Part shown: piece after piece, positions 63,098 through 64,000 of the stretch
How the letters are laid out: every line of letters starts with the position of its first letter
Numbering within the stretch: position 1 is the stretch's first letter
Assembly (NCBI GenBank): GCA_900660155.1
Contig: CABFPE010000034.1
Span: 521,083 to 585,082, forward strand
Source of the DNA: Hofstenia miamia
Taxonomy: Eukaryota > Xenacoelomorpha > Acoela > Hofsteniidae
Length of the DNA: 64,000 nt
Reading direction: 5' to 3'
Position numbers and translations under genes: made by a program
The notes under the pieces: generated by a model
The model's input: the letters and a program-made list of their open reading frames with translations, nothing else
Told to the model about the DNA's origin: nothing
The model's database searches: none

Positions 63098-64000
63098 GCA
63101 CCTTCCGATTTACAAAAATTGATTGAAATAGTGTCAAGTGTTAATAAACGGAGACATCATCAGCCTATCATTCTGGATTAGACTTCAAAAGTGAAACAAT
63201 TTGTAATCGAATTGTCAATTTTGTTGTACTGTCAGGAATTAGATTTAGCTTCCATTTTGTTCGTAAATCAAAATATTTGGCAGCAGAACAGGTGGAAGGC
63301 TTTTAATTACAAATTCAGCATTTGATTATAGCATGAGAGCAAGATGGATTTTGCAGCCTTTTATTAAAAACCACTTAAATTTTGTTTTAGATTATCGGTC
63401 ACTCCTTTACAAAATCTTTTTTGATATTCACTATTAACCAGTTTATCCATTGTTCGTAAAGGCATTTGCCGAGAGTCTTCATAACACATAACCTGAAAAA
63501 TAATTGTAGCAAGTTTCATAAGATGTCTGAAAAAAATATTAAAACTGAAATTTTTAATACTGTGATTACTTGCCAGATCATATATTTTGTAGTTGTTCGA
63601 CATTTGAAATCATTATCCAATTTCATAGAGCTCAGTGTTTATTTACAAGCCAAAAGTGATAGAATACTTTTGTACCCGACTAGGATAGGGGAAAGTAACC
63701 TACCCATGTCCATCACTGACTCTAATGCATTGTAGAAATAAATGACCTGTCAATCTATCTTAAGTATGTTGCAAGACTTCGCATGGCTACAATTAACTGC
63801 TTTCAAACGTGCTCCATTTTCTTTTTTATATTACCTTGTCACCCCTGGTGTTTCTCGCGGCATTCACTGCGCTATTGTTTTAGCAATTTTCCATTTTGAA
63901 CTTTACGTCTTCTCTCTGTGACATTTGATTAATTAGTGCTTTCTATAAAAAATTCGGTTTTGGAACGCTCGAAAACCTAACGAAGACCGGCTCTTTTATC
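63098..64000. other. Intronic stretch to window end
   Basis: No exon, fibronectin III domain or repeat was recognised. Opposing open frames at 63364-63735 mirror each other and look like chance. Confidence 0.45.

Overview
The window is animal nuclear DNA: very AT-rich, intron-dominated, with GT-AG spliced exons encoding immunoglobulin (Ig) domains and remnants of R4/Dong, Ty3/Gypsy, hAT and Tc1 transposons. A recurring AGGCCTA-type motif and this transposon mix suggest an invertebrate, perhaps marine, but I cannot name a species. No prokaryotic gene organisation is present.

The only host gene I can support lies on the + strand. One Ig-domain exon sits at 34584-34859. A compact cluster of five exons follows at 59731-61661. 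Their order, intron phases and residue pattern match the N-terminal Ig domains of LAR-type receptor protein tyrosine phosphatases (LAR/PTPRF, PTPRD, PTPRS; Drosophila Lar): Ig1, Ig2 split over two exons, and Ig3 split over two exons. If they form one gene, a 24.9-kb intron separates Ig1 from Ig2. The signal-peptide exon was not found, and the fibronectin III, transmembrane and phosphatase exons are not seen and would be downstream of the window. A 21-nt, phase-1/1 micro-exon inside Ig2 (60461-60481) sits where vertebrate LAR-RPTPs insert the alternatively spliced meA peptide. It is the most interesting host feature here.

Layout: 1-34583 is AT-rich non-coding DNA carrying hAT-type miniature elements (5433-5956, 11223-11465, 26407-26742), a hAT transposase scrap (about 4780-4890), TA and TAA microsatellites, an exact 1243-bp tandem duplication around a single N (28703-31189, probably an assembly artefact), and a decayed hAT transposase on the minus strand (about 32850-33856). 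The Ig1 exon and a possible alternative terminal exon (35454-35653) follow. The large intron contains a second hAT pseudogene (37760-38751, minus), a 105-bp hAT mini-element nested in a larger repeat (40541-40645), an R4/Dong non-LTR retrotransposon inserted in a TAA microsatellite and interrupted by a 1000-N gap (49108-51810), a gutted Ty3/Gypsy element that keeps LTR, primer site, partial integrase, purine tract and LTR (53039-53914), an unrecognised ORF block (54239-54843), a possible Ig remnant (55152-55386), and several hairpins. A Tc1-like pseudogene with its catalytic centre deleted (62252-63097, minus) lies in the next intron.

All transposon copies seen are broken or non-autonomous. 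Most of the window is intronic or intergenic with no recognisable function.
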